A DNA stretch of 6,199 nt from the NCBI GenBank assembly GCA_034003745.1, contig JAVEYA010000125.1:1-6199 (forward strand), given 5' to 3'. The translations under genes were made by a program, and so were the position numbers. Origin of the DNA: JAVEYA01 sp034003745. GTDB taxonomy: Bacteria; Bacillota; Peptococcia; DRI-13; PHAD01. The notes beneath the pieces were generated by a model. It had not been told where the DNA came from, did no database searches, and saw nothing but the letters and a program-made list of their open reading frames with translations. The first letter of the stretch is position 1; each line of letters opens with the position of its first letter. Below, one piece after another: positions 1 to 5,545 of the stretch.

Positions 1-280
1 AGCGTTGGGCCACGGCGGCAGTTATCTTGTAATTCAACGCAATCGGCGCCATGATATCGATGACGTCCAAGTCATCTCTGGTAAGCATTTCCTGCCAGTC
101 GGTATAAGTATCTTTTATCGGAGTGAGCTGCAGCAGGCCGGCCCACTTCAAAGCTTTTTCCCGATCGGTATCACACAGAGCCACGATTTTATAACGGTCC
201 GACAATTGCTGAAAAGCCGGATAGTGCAGACGTTCGAAGGCCATTCCTACGCCAATGATACCCACATTTAGCTTTCTCAT
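1..280 (-). CDS. Gfo/Idh/MocA-family NAD(P)-dependent oxidoreductase, N-terminal part (cut by left edge)
   Basis: The minus strand is open from an ATG at 280 to the window edge, giving 93 residues with no stop. An AAGGGAGA ribosome binding site lies 8 bases upstream of the ATG. The protein begins MRKLNVGIIGVGMAFERLHY, a Rossmann-fold opening with the glycine-rich GIIGVG dinucleotide-binding turn at residues 7-12 and a histidine at 19, as in Gfo/Idh/MocA enzymes. It continues with a beta strand ending in the acidic residue of ALCDTD (34-39), and with DLDVIDIMAPIALNY near residues 70-84, the usual family segment just before the catalytic EKP region. That catalytic region would lie outside the window. 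Members oxidise or reduce sugars, inositols and related polyols in the cytosol; the substrate cannot be read from this fragment. It is transcribed away from the carbohydrate-binding gene at 390. The plus-strand reading frame opposite is a shadow. Confidence 0.88.
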   Translation of the reverse strand, partial: MRKLNVGIIGVGMAFERLHYPAFQQLSDRYKIVALCDTDREKALKWAGLLQLTPIKDTYTDWQEMLTRDDLDVIDIMAPIALNYKITAAVAQR

Positions 281-301
281 CTGAATCATCTCCCTTAATA
301 G

Positions 302-331
302 TTGTTTCTTTACTATTATCCCCATTATAAT
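302..331 (+). promoter_or_regulatory. Probable sigma-A promoter for the CBM-like gene
   Basis: A perfect TATAAT -10 box lies at 326-331, with a weak -35 box TTGTTT at 302-307 and an 18-base spacer. Transcription would begin near 338 and leave a leader of about 50 bases before the ATG at 390. The -10 sits inside the self-complementary ATTATAAT, so the same box also reads as TATAAT on the minus strand and might serve the oxidoreductase gene; no convincing -35 is visible on that side. The leader is AT-rich and shows no clear hairpin. Confidence 0.5.
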
Positions 332-389
332 TTTTGAAAATAAATAAATAATATCCTTAGAAATCAATATTTTATAAGGAGGAATCTTT

Positions 390-731
390 ATGCCAAGAAA
401 ACCGGCCGCCAAAAGCAAAGCCGGCCTTACGGAAGTGGTGGAGGGCATCAGCATAACGCCTATTCCCGCTACGGCAGGCGAAACCATAACCATCAGGTAT
501 GACGGACTGCTGGCCAAAAGCGGAGCCCAATCGGTCTATGCGCACCTGGGTTACGGTCATAACGACAGCTGGGACAACGTTGAAGATATTGTCATGACCA
601 ATGTGCCGCAAGGTTGGACCTGCGATATTTTGCCCAAAGGAGAGCGGGTGAATTTTTGCTTCCATGACGGCGCCGATAATTGGGATAACAACTATGGGTA
701 TAACTGGAGCATCATGATTCATAACGGCTAA
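390..731 (+). CDS. Small stand-alone carbohydrate-binding module protein (CBM25/CBM53-like, starch/glycogen type)
   Basis: This 113-residue protein starts at an ATG preceded by a strong AAGGAGGA site (376-383) six bases away. The N-terminus is basic and alanine-rich (MPRKPAAKSKAG). The rest is one beta-sandwich module: a strand rich in threonine and isoleucine (about 30-36), VYAHLGYGHNDSWDN (about 49-63), MTNVPQGWTCDI near 69-80, and NFCFHDGADNWDNNYGYNWS near 88-107. The pattern 'Y-x-H-x-GY ... W ... NF-F-DG...WDNN-G-NW' is characteristic of CBM25/CBM53 modules, which bind alpha-1,4-glucans such as starch. There is no signal peptide, no catalytic domain and no anchor, so it is probably cytosolic, where glycogen is a possible ligand (inference). 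Such modules are normally attached to amylases or starch synthases; here the module is the whole gene. The large minus-strand frame across this gene is its shadow. Confidence 0.8.
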   Translation: MPRKPAAKSKAGLTEVVEGISITPIPATAGETITIRYDGLLAKSGAQSVYAHLGYGHNDSWDNVEDIVMTNVPQGWTCDILPKGERVNFCFHDGADNWDNNYGYNWSIMIHNG

Positions 732-765
732 TTTCCGAAAATTAATCGCAGCCATACCTTTATAC

Positions 766-794
766 TGGACAGATACGCCAACTAATCGTAAAAT
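766..794 (+). promoter_or_regulatory. Sigma-A promoter for the two-helix membrane protein gene
   Basis: TGGACA at 766-771 (5 of 6 matches to TTGACA) is followed, after exactly 17 bases, by TAAAAT at 789-794 (5 of 6 matches to TATAAT). Predicted transcription start is about 801, only about 18 bases before the GTG start at 819. This suggests the small membrane gene is transcribed independently of the CBM-like gene upstream, although no terminator separates them. Confidence 0.6.
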
Positions 795-818
795 AATGAA
801 ATAGAACAAGGAAAAGGT

Positions 819-1082
819 GTGACAGCGAAATTGAATAATCGGCTGAAAATTTTCTTTAAGCTGGCCATATTGATTTTAATTCTGCTCATCTTCCCGGCGC
901 TGCTGTCGGCGATTGAAAATGTTGCTTTAAATTTAGGAGTCCGGTCTTTTTTGATTCTGCTGGCCATCTATATTGTCCTGGATTTATTGAAATATCTCCG
1001 GCCTACCGGCGCTGAGAAGAAGAAAGCGGATTACAGCCTGAAAAAAGAAACCGCTTCGGAAGAAAAAACGGAAAATAAATAG
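819..1082 (+). CDS. Small two-helix membrane protein of unknown function
   Basis: An 87-residue product begins at GTG 819, chosen because AAGGA (808-812) sits six bases upstream. I do not recognise the family. The sequence shows a short basic N-terminus (TAKLNNRLK), a first hydrophobic helix at about residues 11-31 rich in Leu/Ile and ending at a proline (LLIFPALLSA), and a second at about 41-59 (SFLILLAIYIVLDLLKYL). A strongly charged tail of about 25 residues, rich in Lys and Glu, follows. By the positive-inside rule, both the N-terminus and the tail are likely cytoplasmic, with a short external loop. Codon use looks like that of the neighbours. The gene has its own promoter and ends 16 bases before a strong terminator, so it is probably monocistronic. 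It could be an assembly or stress-related membrane peptide, but nothing in the sequence decides this. Confidence 0.7.
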   Translation: MTAKLNNRLKIFFKLAILILILLIFPALLSAIENVALNLGVRSFLILLAIYIVLDLLKYLRPTGAEKKKADYSLKKETASEEKTENK

Positions 1083-1098
1083 CCGCGCAAATCCAAAC

Positions 1099-1133
1099 AA
1101 AAACACGTCTGAAGATACTTCAAACGTGTTTTT
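1099..1133. terminator. Bidirectional intrinsic terminator between convergent genes
   Basis: A hairpin has a 10-bp outer stem pairing 1099-1108 (AAAAACACGT) with 1124-1133 (ACGTGTTTTT), one C:A mismatch, five more pairs (1110-1114 with 1118-1122) and a three-base ATA loop. The right arm runs into TTTTTAT for plus-strand transcripts. On the minus strand the A-rich left flank gives a TTTTTGTTTGG tail. It therefore can stop both the membrane-protein gene ending at 1082 and the iron-sulfur gene ending at 1169. Confidence 0.85.
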
Positions 1134-1168
1134 ATATCTGTCTATCGGTCTGCTGTTATTATTTCCGC

Positions 1169-1945
1169 TTACAGGCCGGGCGCTGATGATTCGCAGGGGA
1201 CGTTGACCGAACATTTGCCGCAGCCAAAGCGGGGGTCTTCGCGGGATTGTACGTATTCGTGCACCATATGGAAGCAAGGCTGCTGTTCCTTGCCTTTTTC
1301 CGAAACGGCTTTCATCGGACAGCGGGGGATACAGGCGCCGCACTTGCTGCAATATGCAAAGGGATCGGTATAGGGGCGGGGCGTGGGCTTGATTAAGGCG
1401 CTGGTAATGATACTGCCGTAACGCCCGGCGCAGCCATTTTTGGTAATAAGATGCCGGGTCAGGCTAAAAGTACCCAATCCTGCCGCATAGGCGGCGTGTC
1501 TTTCCGACCAATTGCTGTTAAAGCCAAGCCGTTTCCAGTGCGTTTCATCAGAAGGTGCAACGGCTTTTTCTCCTGCGGCAACCAGTGCATCGACAAGATG
1601 CTTACGCAGGGCGATATTCACATAGTCGCCTTCAATACGGCCATAAAGCCATTCCTTCGAGGGATAGTCCGGATCGTAATTGCTGGTGCGGACACGGTCG
1701 GAATAGTGGAGGAAGAAAGAGATGACCGATTGCGCTTCCGGCAGCCACTCTTTCGGACTGATGTGATGCGGCCCGATAATGTCGGGGTTCTTATACTCCT
1801 CAAAGATCGGGTCGTCAGCCGCGGCTACGCCTACCAGGACTTTCGTTTCCCATAATTGCAGATTATCTAGTTCCTTAATCAGATTGAGCGGAGTGTTTTT
1901 GACAAAATCCTCCGATAATTTAACGAGTTCCTCCAGCATAAGCAC
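1169..1945 (-). CDS. Double-cluster 4Fe-4S protein, epoxyqueuosine reductase (QueG)-like
   Basis: The start is taken as GTG at 1945 because AAGGGGGA lies six bases upstream; ATG at 1939 is too far from it (12 bases). Longer in-frame extensions to 2029 lack a ribosome site and would cross the promoter. The 258-residue product has a QueG/COG1600-type N-terminal domain, the conserved block AAYAAGLGTFSLTRHLIT followed by GCAGRYGSIIT (about 151-181), then a bacterial ferredoxin motif C199-x2-C202-x2-C205-x3-C209-P. A second cysteine set follows at C224, C242, C245 and C251. This layout is typical of two 4Fe-4S clusters next to a corrinoid site, as in QueG and reductive dehalogenases. It ends shortly after the second set, so it lacks the C-terminal HEAT-repeat domain of true QueG (usually well over 300 residues). 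Real tRNA-queuosine activity is therefore doubtful. A soluble redox protein of unknown substrate is the safer reading. It is transcribed divergently from the TRAP operon. Confidence 0.85.
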   Translation of the reverse strand: MLMLEELVKLSEDFVKNTPLNLIKELDNLQLWETKVLVGVAAADDPIFEEYKNPDIIGPHHISPKEWLPEAQSVISFFLHYSDRVRTSNYDPDYPSKEWLYGRIEGDYVNIALRKHLVDALVAAGEKAVAPSDETHWKRLGFNSNWSERHAAYAAGLGTFSLTRHLITKNGCAGRYGSIITSALIKPTPRPYTDPFAYCSKCGACIPRCPMKAVSEKGKEQQPCFHMVHEYVQSREDPRFGCGKCSVNVPCESSAPGL

Positions 1946-2000
1946 AGCGATTCCCCCTTCAGACAATTCTTCGTCATAGCATAGCGTTTGATTAAATCTA

Positions 2001-2014
2001 ATATTACATAATAT
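2001..2014. repeat. 14-bp palindrome, possible operator
   Basis: ATATTA-CA-TAATAT is a perfect inverted repeat of two 6-base arms around a 2-base centre. It covers the -10 box of the minus-strand promoter and lies upstream of the TRAP promoter, a place where a regulator could affect both genes. Because it is purely AT-rich in an AT-rich region, chance occurrence is quite possible. Confidence 0.3.
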
Positions 2015-2029
2015 ACGGACATTTATCAA
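2001..2029 (-). promoter_or_regulatory. Promoter of the QueG-like gene (minus strand)
   Basis: Reading the minus strand, TTGATA (2029-2024, 5 of 6 to consensus) is separated by 17 bases from TAATAT (2006-2001, 4 of 6). The predicted start is near 1995, giving a leader of about 50 bases. Its -35 box overlaps the proposed -35 of the divergent TRAP promoter, so the two polymerase sites would compete. Confidence 0.5.
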
Positions 2030-2050
2030 TTCATTTATAGATGATATAAT
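2023..2050 (+). promoter_or_regulatory. Promoter of the TRAP transporter operon
   Basis: A perfect TATAAT -10 box lies at 2045-2050. The best -35 is TTATCA at 2023-2028 (4 of 6) with a 16-base spacer. The weak -35 suggests possible dependence on an activator. Transcription would begin near 2057, at the left arm of the inverted repeat described next. Confidence 0.5.
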
Positions 2051-2055
2051 TGTCT

Positions 2056-2089
2056 CGATATTGTATAAATTTTGGCAGTTACAATAACG
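2056..2089 (+). promoter_or_regulatory. Imperfect 10-bp inverted repeat in the TRAP operon leader
   Basis: CGATATTGTA (2056-2065) and TACAATAACG (2080-2089) are inverted repeats matching at 9 of 10 positions around a 14-base spacer. The inner 7 pairs are perfect. The arm centres are 24 bases apart, and the repeat begins at the predicted transcription start and ends at the first base of the GAGGTG ribosome site (2089-2094). It could be an operator for a dimeric repressor or an RNA hairpin limiting ribosome access. The sequence alone does not separate these. Confidence 0.4.
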
Positions 2090-2100
2090 AGGTGAAACAG

Positions 2101-2619
2101 TTGAAAACTTTATTAAAAGCCTTGGACCGCCTGGACAGATTTAACGAATATGTGGCCAAGACTACAGCCTGGTTGCTGTTTCCGGTACTGTTCATCATGA
2201 CGATAGAAGTAATCAGACGAAAATTCCTGAATAATCCTTCCATCTGGAGCCATGAAATGAGCTATTTCTTATGCAGCGCCATGCTGATGCTGGGGATGGC
2301 TTATGTCTTCAAAATTAAAGGCAATGTCACCATTGATATTTTTTACGCTAAGTTTTCGCCACGGGTCAAAGCTGCTTTCGATTGTTTCTTTTTTCTTGTC
2401 TTTTTTGTACCCATGTGGTACTTCGCCCTCCAGCTTATGGTTGGATACCTGATCCGGAGCTATCTCATTTCGGAAAGAGATTATTGGGGGATCTGGTTCC
2501 CGTTACTGTGGCCCTTAAAGGCGTGGACGCTGGCCGGGTCCATCATGCTGGTCCTGCAGGCGGTGGCGGAATTTATCCGGGACGCGATTTGCCTGGTGAA
2601 AGGCGGTGAGCGTCCTTGA
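2101..2619 (+). CDS. dctQ: TRAP transporter small membrane subunit (DctQ family)
   Basis: The start is TTG at 2101, six bases after GAGGTG (2089-2094). An upstream TTG at 2050 overlaps the promoter and has no ribosome site, and GTG at 2092 lies within the ribosome site itself. The 172-residue product has four hydrophobic helices, at about residues 22-40, 50-70, 92-115 and 138-158, as expected for DctQ. The segment IWSHEMSYFLCSAMLMLGMAY, followed by the lysine-rich turn KIKGNVTIDIFYAKFSP (about 71-87), matches the family pattern in which a tryptophan and glutamate precede helix 2 and 'G-hydrophobic-VDIFY..FS' follows it. This resembles the mannitol/chloroaromatic (TakQ/FcbT2-like) branch, so 2-oxo or aromatic acids are possible substrates (inference). 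DctQ joins the DctM channel in the cytoplasmic membrane. Its stop overlaps the TTG start of dctM by four bases, implying coupled translation. Confidence 0.87.
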   Translation: MKTLLKALDRLDRFNEYVAKTTAWLLFPVLFIMTIEVIRRKFLNNPSIWSHEMSYFLCSAMLMLGMAYVFKIKGNVTIDIFYAKFSPRVKAAFDCFFFLVFFVPMWYFALQLMVGYLIRSYLISERDYWGIWFPLLWPLKAWTLAGSIMLVLQAVAEFIRDAICLVKGGERP

Positions 2620-3938
2620 GCCGCGAATTGATTACTTTGCTGATGACAGGCTCGTTGGTCCTCTTTATCGTCTGGGGTTATCCGGTTGCATTTGTTATGG
2701 GCGGGATCGCCACCATCTTCGGCTTGATTTTTCTTGGCCCCGCCGCGGTGCATGTATTCGTCCTCAATACCTATGAAACGCTGATGGATTTTGTCTTAAT
2801 CGCGATTCCTTTGTTTACCTTTATGGGTATTATGATTGAAAAATCGGGCATCGCTATGCGCCTTTATGATGCGTTGCATAAACTTATGGGCAGCCTGCGC
2901 GGCGGTTTGTTGATTGCCACCATAGCAGCCTGCGCCATTCTGGCTACGGCAACGGGCGTTATCGGCGTCTCCGTAGCGATCATGGGCGTCTTGGCGCTGC
3001 CGGCCATGATGAAATATAAGTATGATATCCCCATAGCCACCGGCGCTATTTGCGCAGGCGGCGCCTTAGGGGTATTAATCCCGCCGAGCATTTTGCTGAT
3101 TGTCTATGACGACACCGCGGGCGGCGTACATCTGCGCAATCTGTTTATGGGCGCAATCGGTCCCGGGCTATTATTGGTGCTGTTTTATCTAATTTACGTC
3201 ATCATCCGCTGTCACTTTAATCCTTCACTGGGCCCGGCGCTGCCTAAAGAAGAGGCCGACATTCCCTTAAAGCAGAAAATCAGCCTGCTGGTTACCTCGG
3301 TTATTCCGGTAACCATCATCGTCTTGGTGGTACTTGGCAGCATTATTATCGGTTTTTGCACGCCTACGGAAGCCGCCGGCTTCGGCGCTTTCGCTTCGAT
3401 TATTCTGGCTGCAGCTTACCGCAACCTGAATTTTGCCAACCTGAAGGACGCGGTTATCGACACCATGAAGGTCAGCTGTATGGTGTACATGGTCATGTTC
3501 GGCGCCAGCTTTTTTTCCGGCGTCTATATTCGCCTCGGCGGCGTAGAAGTGGTCTATAATCTGATTACCGGTCTGAATGTCCCGGAAGCGGGCATCCTGT
3601 TTGTTATGTTTCTGTTGGTTTTCTTTATGGGTATGTTTCTGGATTGGCTGGGCACTATAATGGTGGCTGTTCCCATCTTTACGCCCATTGTCGCCCGCAT
3701 GGGCGTGGACCCTGTGTGGTTTGCAATGATGATGATTGTCGTAATGCAGACAGGTTTTTTAACGCCGCCGTTTGCCTATTCCATCTTTTATCTCAAGGGC
3801 GTAGCGCCTCCGGAAGTCAAAACAGCGGATATTTACCGGGGGGTTATTCCTTTTATTTTTCTGCAAATTTTAGTCGTGGCTTTATGCTGGCTGTTCCCGG
3901 AGATTATCCTATGGCTGCCGAACCTGCTGTATAATTGA
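2616..3938 (+). CDS. dctM: TRAP transporter large membrane subunit (DctM family)
   Basis: The start TTG at 2616 lies within TTGA shared with the dctQ stop, with GGTGAG (2605-2610) five bases upstream. The 440-residue product is close to the usual DctM length (about 425) and consists almost entirely of hydrophobic helices. Family marks are visible: a substrate-hairpin-like GAICAGGALGVLIPPSILL (143-161) followed by VYDD, the signature GFCTPTEAAGFGAF (246-259), and a late repeat of the same architecture, FLDWLGTIMVAVPIFTPI (about 343-360), then QTGFLTPPFAY near 374-384. DctM carries the Na+- or H+-coupled translocation pathway and receives solute from an extracytoplasmic DctP protein. No DctP gene is adjacent: upstream is the divergent iron-sulfur gene, and downstream is thpR. 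No frameshift or missing segment is seen. Confidence 0.93.
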   Translation: MSRELITLLMTGSLVLFIVWGYPVAFVMGGIATIFGLIFLGPAAVHVFVLNTYETLMDFVLIAIPLFTFMGIMIEKSGIAMRLYDALHKLMGSLRGGLLIATIAACAILATATGVIGVSVAIMGVLALPAMMKYKYDIPIATGAICAGGALGVLIPPSILLIVYDDTAGGVHLRNLFMGAIGPGLLLVLFYLIYVIIRCHFNPSLGPALPKEEADIPLKQKISLLVTSVIPVTIIVLVVLGSIIIGFCTPTEAAGFGAFASIILAAAYRNLNFANLKDAVIDTMKVSCMVYMVMFGASFFSGVYIRLGGVEVVYNLITGLNVPEAGILFVMFLLVFFMGMFLDWLGTIMVAVPIFTPIVARMGVDPVWFAMMMIVVMQTGFLTPPFAYSIFYLKGVAPPEVKTADIYRGVIPFIFLQILVVALCWLFPEIILWLPNLLYN

Positions 3939-3972
3939 CGGCACATTAAGTAATAAGGCGGAGGGCGTGGTT

Positions 3973-4515
3973 ATGCGTCTGTTCATTGCGGTGAATTTCA
4001 GTGAGGACATCAAAAACAAGCTCGCGGCAGTCATGGGGGAAGTGAAAAAATATTCCACCGCAGGGAATTTTACCTTAAAGGATAACCTGCACCTGACTGT
4101 GGTGTTTATCGGTGAGACCGCTAAACCGGAGCTCGTTAAACAATCCCTGGACAAGCTCATTGCACCTGCATTTCACTTGAAATTAAACGGGTTGGGCGCG
4201 TTTTCCCGCGGAAGCTGGGAGATCGTCTGGATAGGCGTTAAAAAGAATGAGACTTTATTGTCAATCTATGAACAATTGAGTTCCGCGCTGACTGCCAACG
4301 GCTTTGCAATTGAGAAGAGGACCTATAAGCCCCATCTGACCCTGGGCCGGGAAGTTGTCCTAAAACCCGGCTGCATTATTGAAGCGGTTGCCGGGGAACT
4401 CGGCCCCCTCAACATAACCGCCGAAGTAAACAGCATCAGCTTGATGAAATCGGAGAGAATTGCCGGAAAGCTGGTCTATACCGAGATTTATTCAAAAAAC
4501 TTAATTGACCTCTGA
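3973..4515 (+). CDS. thpR: RNA 2',3'-cyclic phosphodiesterase (2H phosphoesterase, ThpR/LigT family)
   Basis: The start ATG at 3973 is preceded by GGAGGG (3960-3965) at seven bases; the in-frame GTG at 3967 is only one base away from that site and is rejected. The 180-residue protein has the usual length and the opening MRLFIAVNFSEDIKNKL typical of the family. It carries both active-site motifs of 2H phosphoesterases: H40-L-T42 in NLHLTVVFIGET and H121-L-T123 in YKPHLTLGR, each histidine-threonine pair taking part in hydrolysis of 2',3'-cyclic phosphates on RNA ends. It is a cytosolic enzyme. It follows dctM after 34 bases without a terminator, so it is likely the last gene of the TRAP transcript. 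A functional link to transport is not obvious. Confidence 0.92.
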   Translation: MRLFIAVNFSEDIKNKLAAVMGEVKKYSTAGNFTLKDNLHLTVVFIGETAKPELVKQSLDKLIAPAFHLKLNGLGAFSRGSWEIVWIGVKKNETLLSIYEQLSSALTANGFAIEKRTYKPHLTLGREVVLKPGCIIEAVAGELGPLNITAEVNSISLMKSERIAGKLVYTEIYSKNLIDL

Positions 4516-4566
4516 TAAGACTCAATGGAATTCCCGTAAGCATTTAGATAAACCTCCGATAAGGCC

Positions 4567-4598
4567 AAAAGAGCAGATGAAATGCGTCTGCTCTTTTT
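4567..4598 (+). terminator. Strong intrinsic terminator after thpR
   Basis: AAAAGAGCAGA (4567-4577) pairs perfectly over 11 bases with TCTGCTCTTTT (4587-4597), and two further pairs (one G:T) close a five-base loop. The right arm runs into TTTTTAT. It closes the dctQ-dctM-thpR unit and insulates the next promoter, about 50 bases downstream. Confidence 0.9.
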
Positions 4599-4643
4599 AT
4601 ATTAATATATTTAATCTAGATATTAATTTTATTAATTTTTATA

Positions 4644-4672
4644 TTGACATTATCAATTTTGAGGAATATATT
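4644..4672 (+). promoter_or_regulatory. Near-consensus sigma-A promoter of the DUF2089/SHOCT/YvlD operon
   Basis: A perfect TTGACA -35 box (4644-4649) is separated by the ideal 17 bases from TATATT (4667-4672, 5 of 6 to consensus). Upstream, 4597-4643 is almost pure A/T with repeated ATTAAT words, which could act as an UP element. Predicted start is about 4679, leaving a 40-base leader. The strength suggests constitutive expression unless a repressor acts here; the HTH protein encoded first in the operon is an obvious candidate (inference). Confidence 0.8.
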
Positions 4673-4719
4673 TAAAGCAAGCAGGAGAGAAGGGGTAAAG
4701 AACAAAGGAGGGGGACGTT

Positions 4720-5106
4720 ATCAAGTACAAAGCGCCTGGCGTATGTCCCGTCTGTGGGCACGGTTTATCCGTCAGCAGTTTGAATTGCGGGTATTGCTCC
4801 ACGAAAATTGAGGGGGAATTTGCGCTCTGTAAGTTCTGCCAGCTTCCCGATGAACAGAGGGATTTTATCGAAGTCTTTATTAAATGCCGCGGCAATATCA
4901 AGGATATCGAAAAGGAGCTCGGTATCTCTTATCCAACGGTGCGGAACCGTTTGGACGCGATCATCGAAGCCCTGGGCTACCGGGTAGAAAAACAGGTGAG
5001 CCCGGATTGGAAAAGTAAAAAGCAGGAGATCCTCAATGCTTTGGACAGCGGGGAAATCTCCCCGGAAGAGGCGACAAATCAACTGAAACTATTGGGAAAT
5101 AAATAA
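4720..5106 (+). CDS. DUF2089-family zinc-ribbon/HTH protein, probable transcription regulator, apparent ATC start
   Basis: Coding similarity begins before any normal start codon. The in-frame codons from ATC 4720 read (I/M)KYKAPGVCPVCGHGLSVSS, the expected DUF2089 N-terminus, and AAAGGAGG (4704-4711) lies eight bases upstream of that ATC. Between the in-frame TAA at 4696 and TTG at 4780 there is no ATG, GTG or TTG. Starting at TTG 4780 would lose the first CPVC. From ATC the product is 128 residues, with three CxxC pairs: C9/C12, C23/C26 and C37/C40, likely zinc-binding. A helix-turn-helix follows at about 56-87 (RGNIKDIEKELGISYPTVRNR), the most conserved DUF2089 block, typical of DNA binding. 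The C-terminal 25 residues form a short helical motif similar to the start of the next protein. The downstream gene begins 19 bases later. The odd start could be a real rare initiation codon, a sequencing error for ATG, or recent decay. Confidence 0.85.
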   Translation: MKYKAPGVCPVCGHGLSVSSLNCGYCSTKIEGEFALCKFCQLPDEQRDFIEVFIKCRGNIKDIEKELGISYPTVRNRLDAIIEALGYRVEKQVSPDWKSKKQEILNALDSGEISPEEATNQLKLLGNK

Positions 5107-5125
5107 AGTGAAAGGAGCAGGAAAA

Positions 5126-5545
5126 ATGATTGAGGAAAAGAAAAGAATTCTGGAAATGATTCAGGAGGGGAAAATCACCTCCAAAGAAGGCCTGGATCTC
5201 CTGGAGGCGCTGGAGAGTGGCGAAGATGCGTCTACGGAGGTGGATTCCAATTTAAAAAGAAAATTTCTGAGAATCAAAGTTTATACCGACAAGGCTGTCA
5301 AAGTGAATATCAATATTCCGCTGGCCCTGGTTAAAGTCGCTTCCAGATTTGGCGCTATGGGTCTGAAATATATCCCTGAAGAAGCCCGCACTGAAATGGA
5401 AAGAAAGGGGATAGACCTTTCTCAAATCGATATTGAAGAACTCGTCGCCGCAATAGAGCAGGGGCTGATCGATGAAAAACTCGTGGATGTCGATGTGGAT
5501 GATCCCAAAGAAGGAAAAGTACGGGTCGAAGTCTATGTGGACTAA
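5126..5545 (+). CDS. SHOCT-like domain protein (YvlB/LiaX N-terminal type)
   Basis: ATG 5126 is chosen because AAAGGAG (5111-5117) is eight bases upstream; an in-frame GTG at 5108 lies ahead of that site. The 139-residue protein opens with a short helical hairpin, EEKKRILEMIQEGKITSKEG then LDLLEAL (2-29), the 'ILxMIxxGKIT..EG..LLEAL' pattern of SHOCT-like domains. An acidic linker is followed by a core that starts with the strand FLRIKVYT (47-54), then KVNINIPLALVKVASRFG, a helical middle (84-110) and a closing acidic beta hairpin ending KVRVEVYVD. There is no signal peptide or membrane helix, so it is cytosolic. In Firmicutes such proteins are found with envelope-stress genes (yvl, lia). Here it sits between a putative regulator and YvlD-like protein, which suggests a signalling or scaffold role. 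The function is not established. Confidence 0.82.
   Translation: MIEEKKRILEMIQEGKITSKEGLDLLEALESGEDASTEVDSNLKRKFLRIKVYTDKAVKVNINIPLALVKVASRFGAMGLKYIPEEARTEMERKGIDLSQIDIEELVAAIEQGLIDEKLVDVDVDDPKEGKVRVEVYVD

Noticed and set aside
332..389. Riboswitch in the leader of the CBM-like gene
   Set aside because: The leader is short, very AT-rich and shows no stable hairpin or known aptamer core.
372..809. Long minus-strand open frame opposite the CBM-like gene
   Set aside because: It is antisense to a gene with a strong ribosome site and a recognisable domain; its own translation shows no family features and it has no ribosome site.
1451..1979. Plus-strand open frames inside the QueG-like gene
   Set aside because: Shadows of a gene whose conserved cysteine motifs are clear on the minus strand.
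4597..4643. AT-rich stretch with repeated ATTAAT words as a replication origin or attachment site
   Set aside because: No DnaA boxes, iterons or duplicated ends are seen; it fits the upstream region of a strong promoter.
4780..5106. TTG 4780 as start of the DUF2089 gene
   Set aside because: It would remove the first CPVC zinc-binding pair and has no ribosome site, whereas AAAGGAGG is correctly placed for codon 4720.
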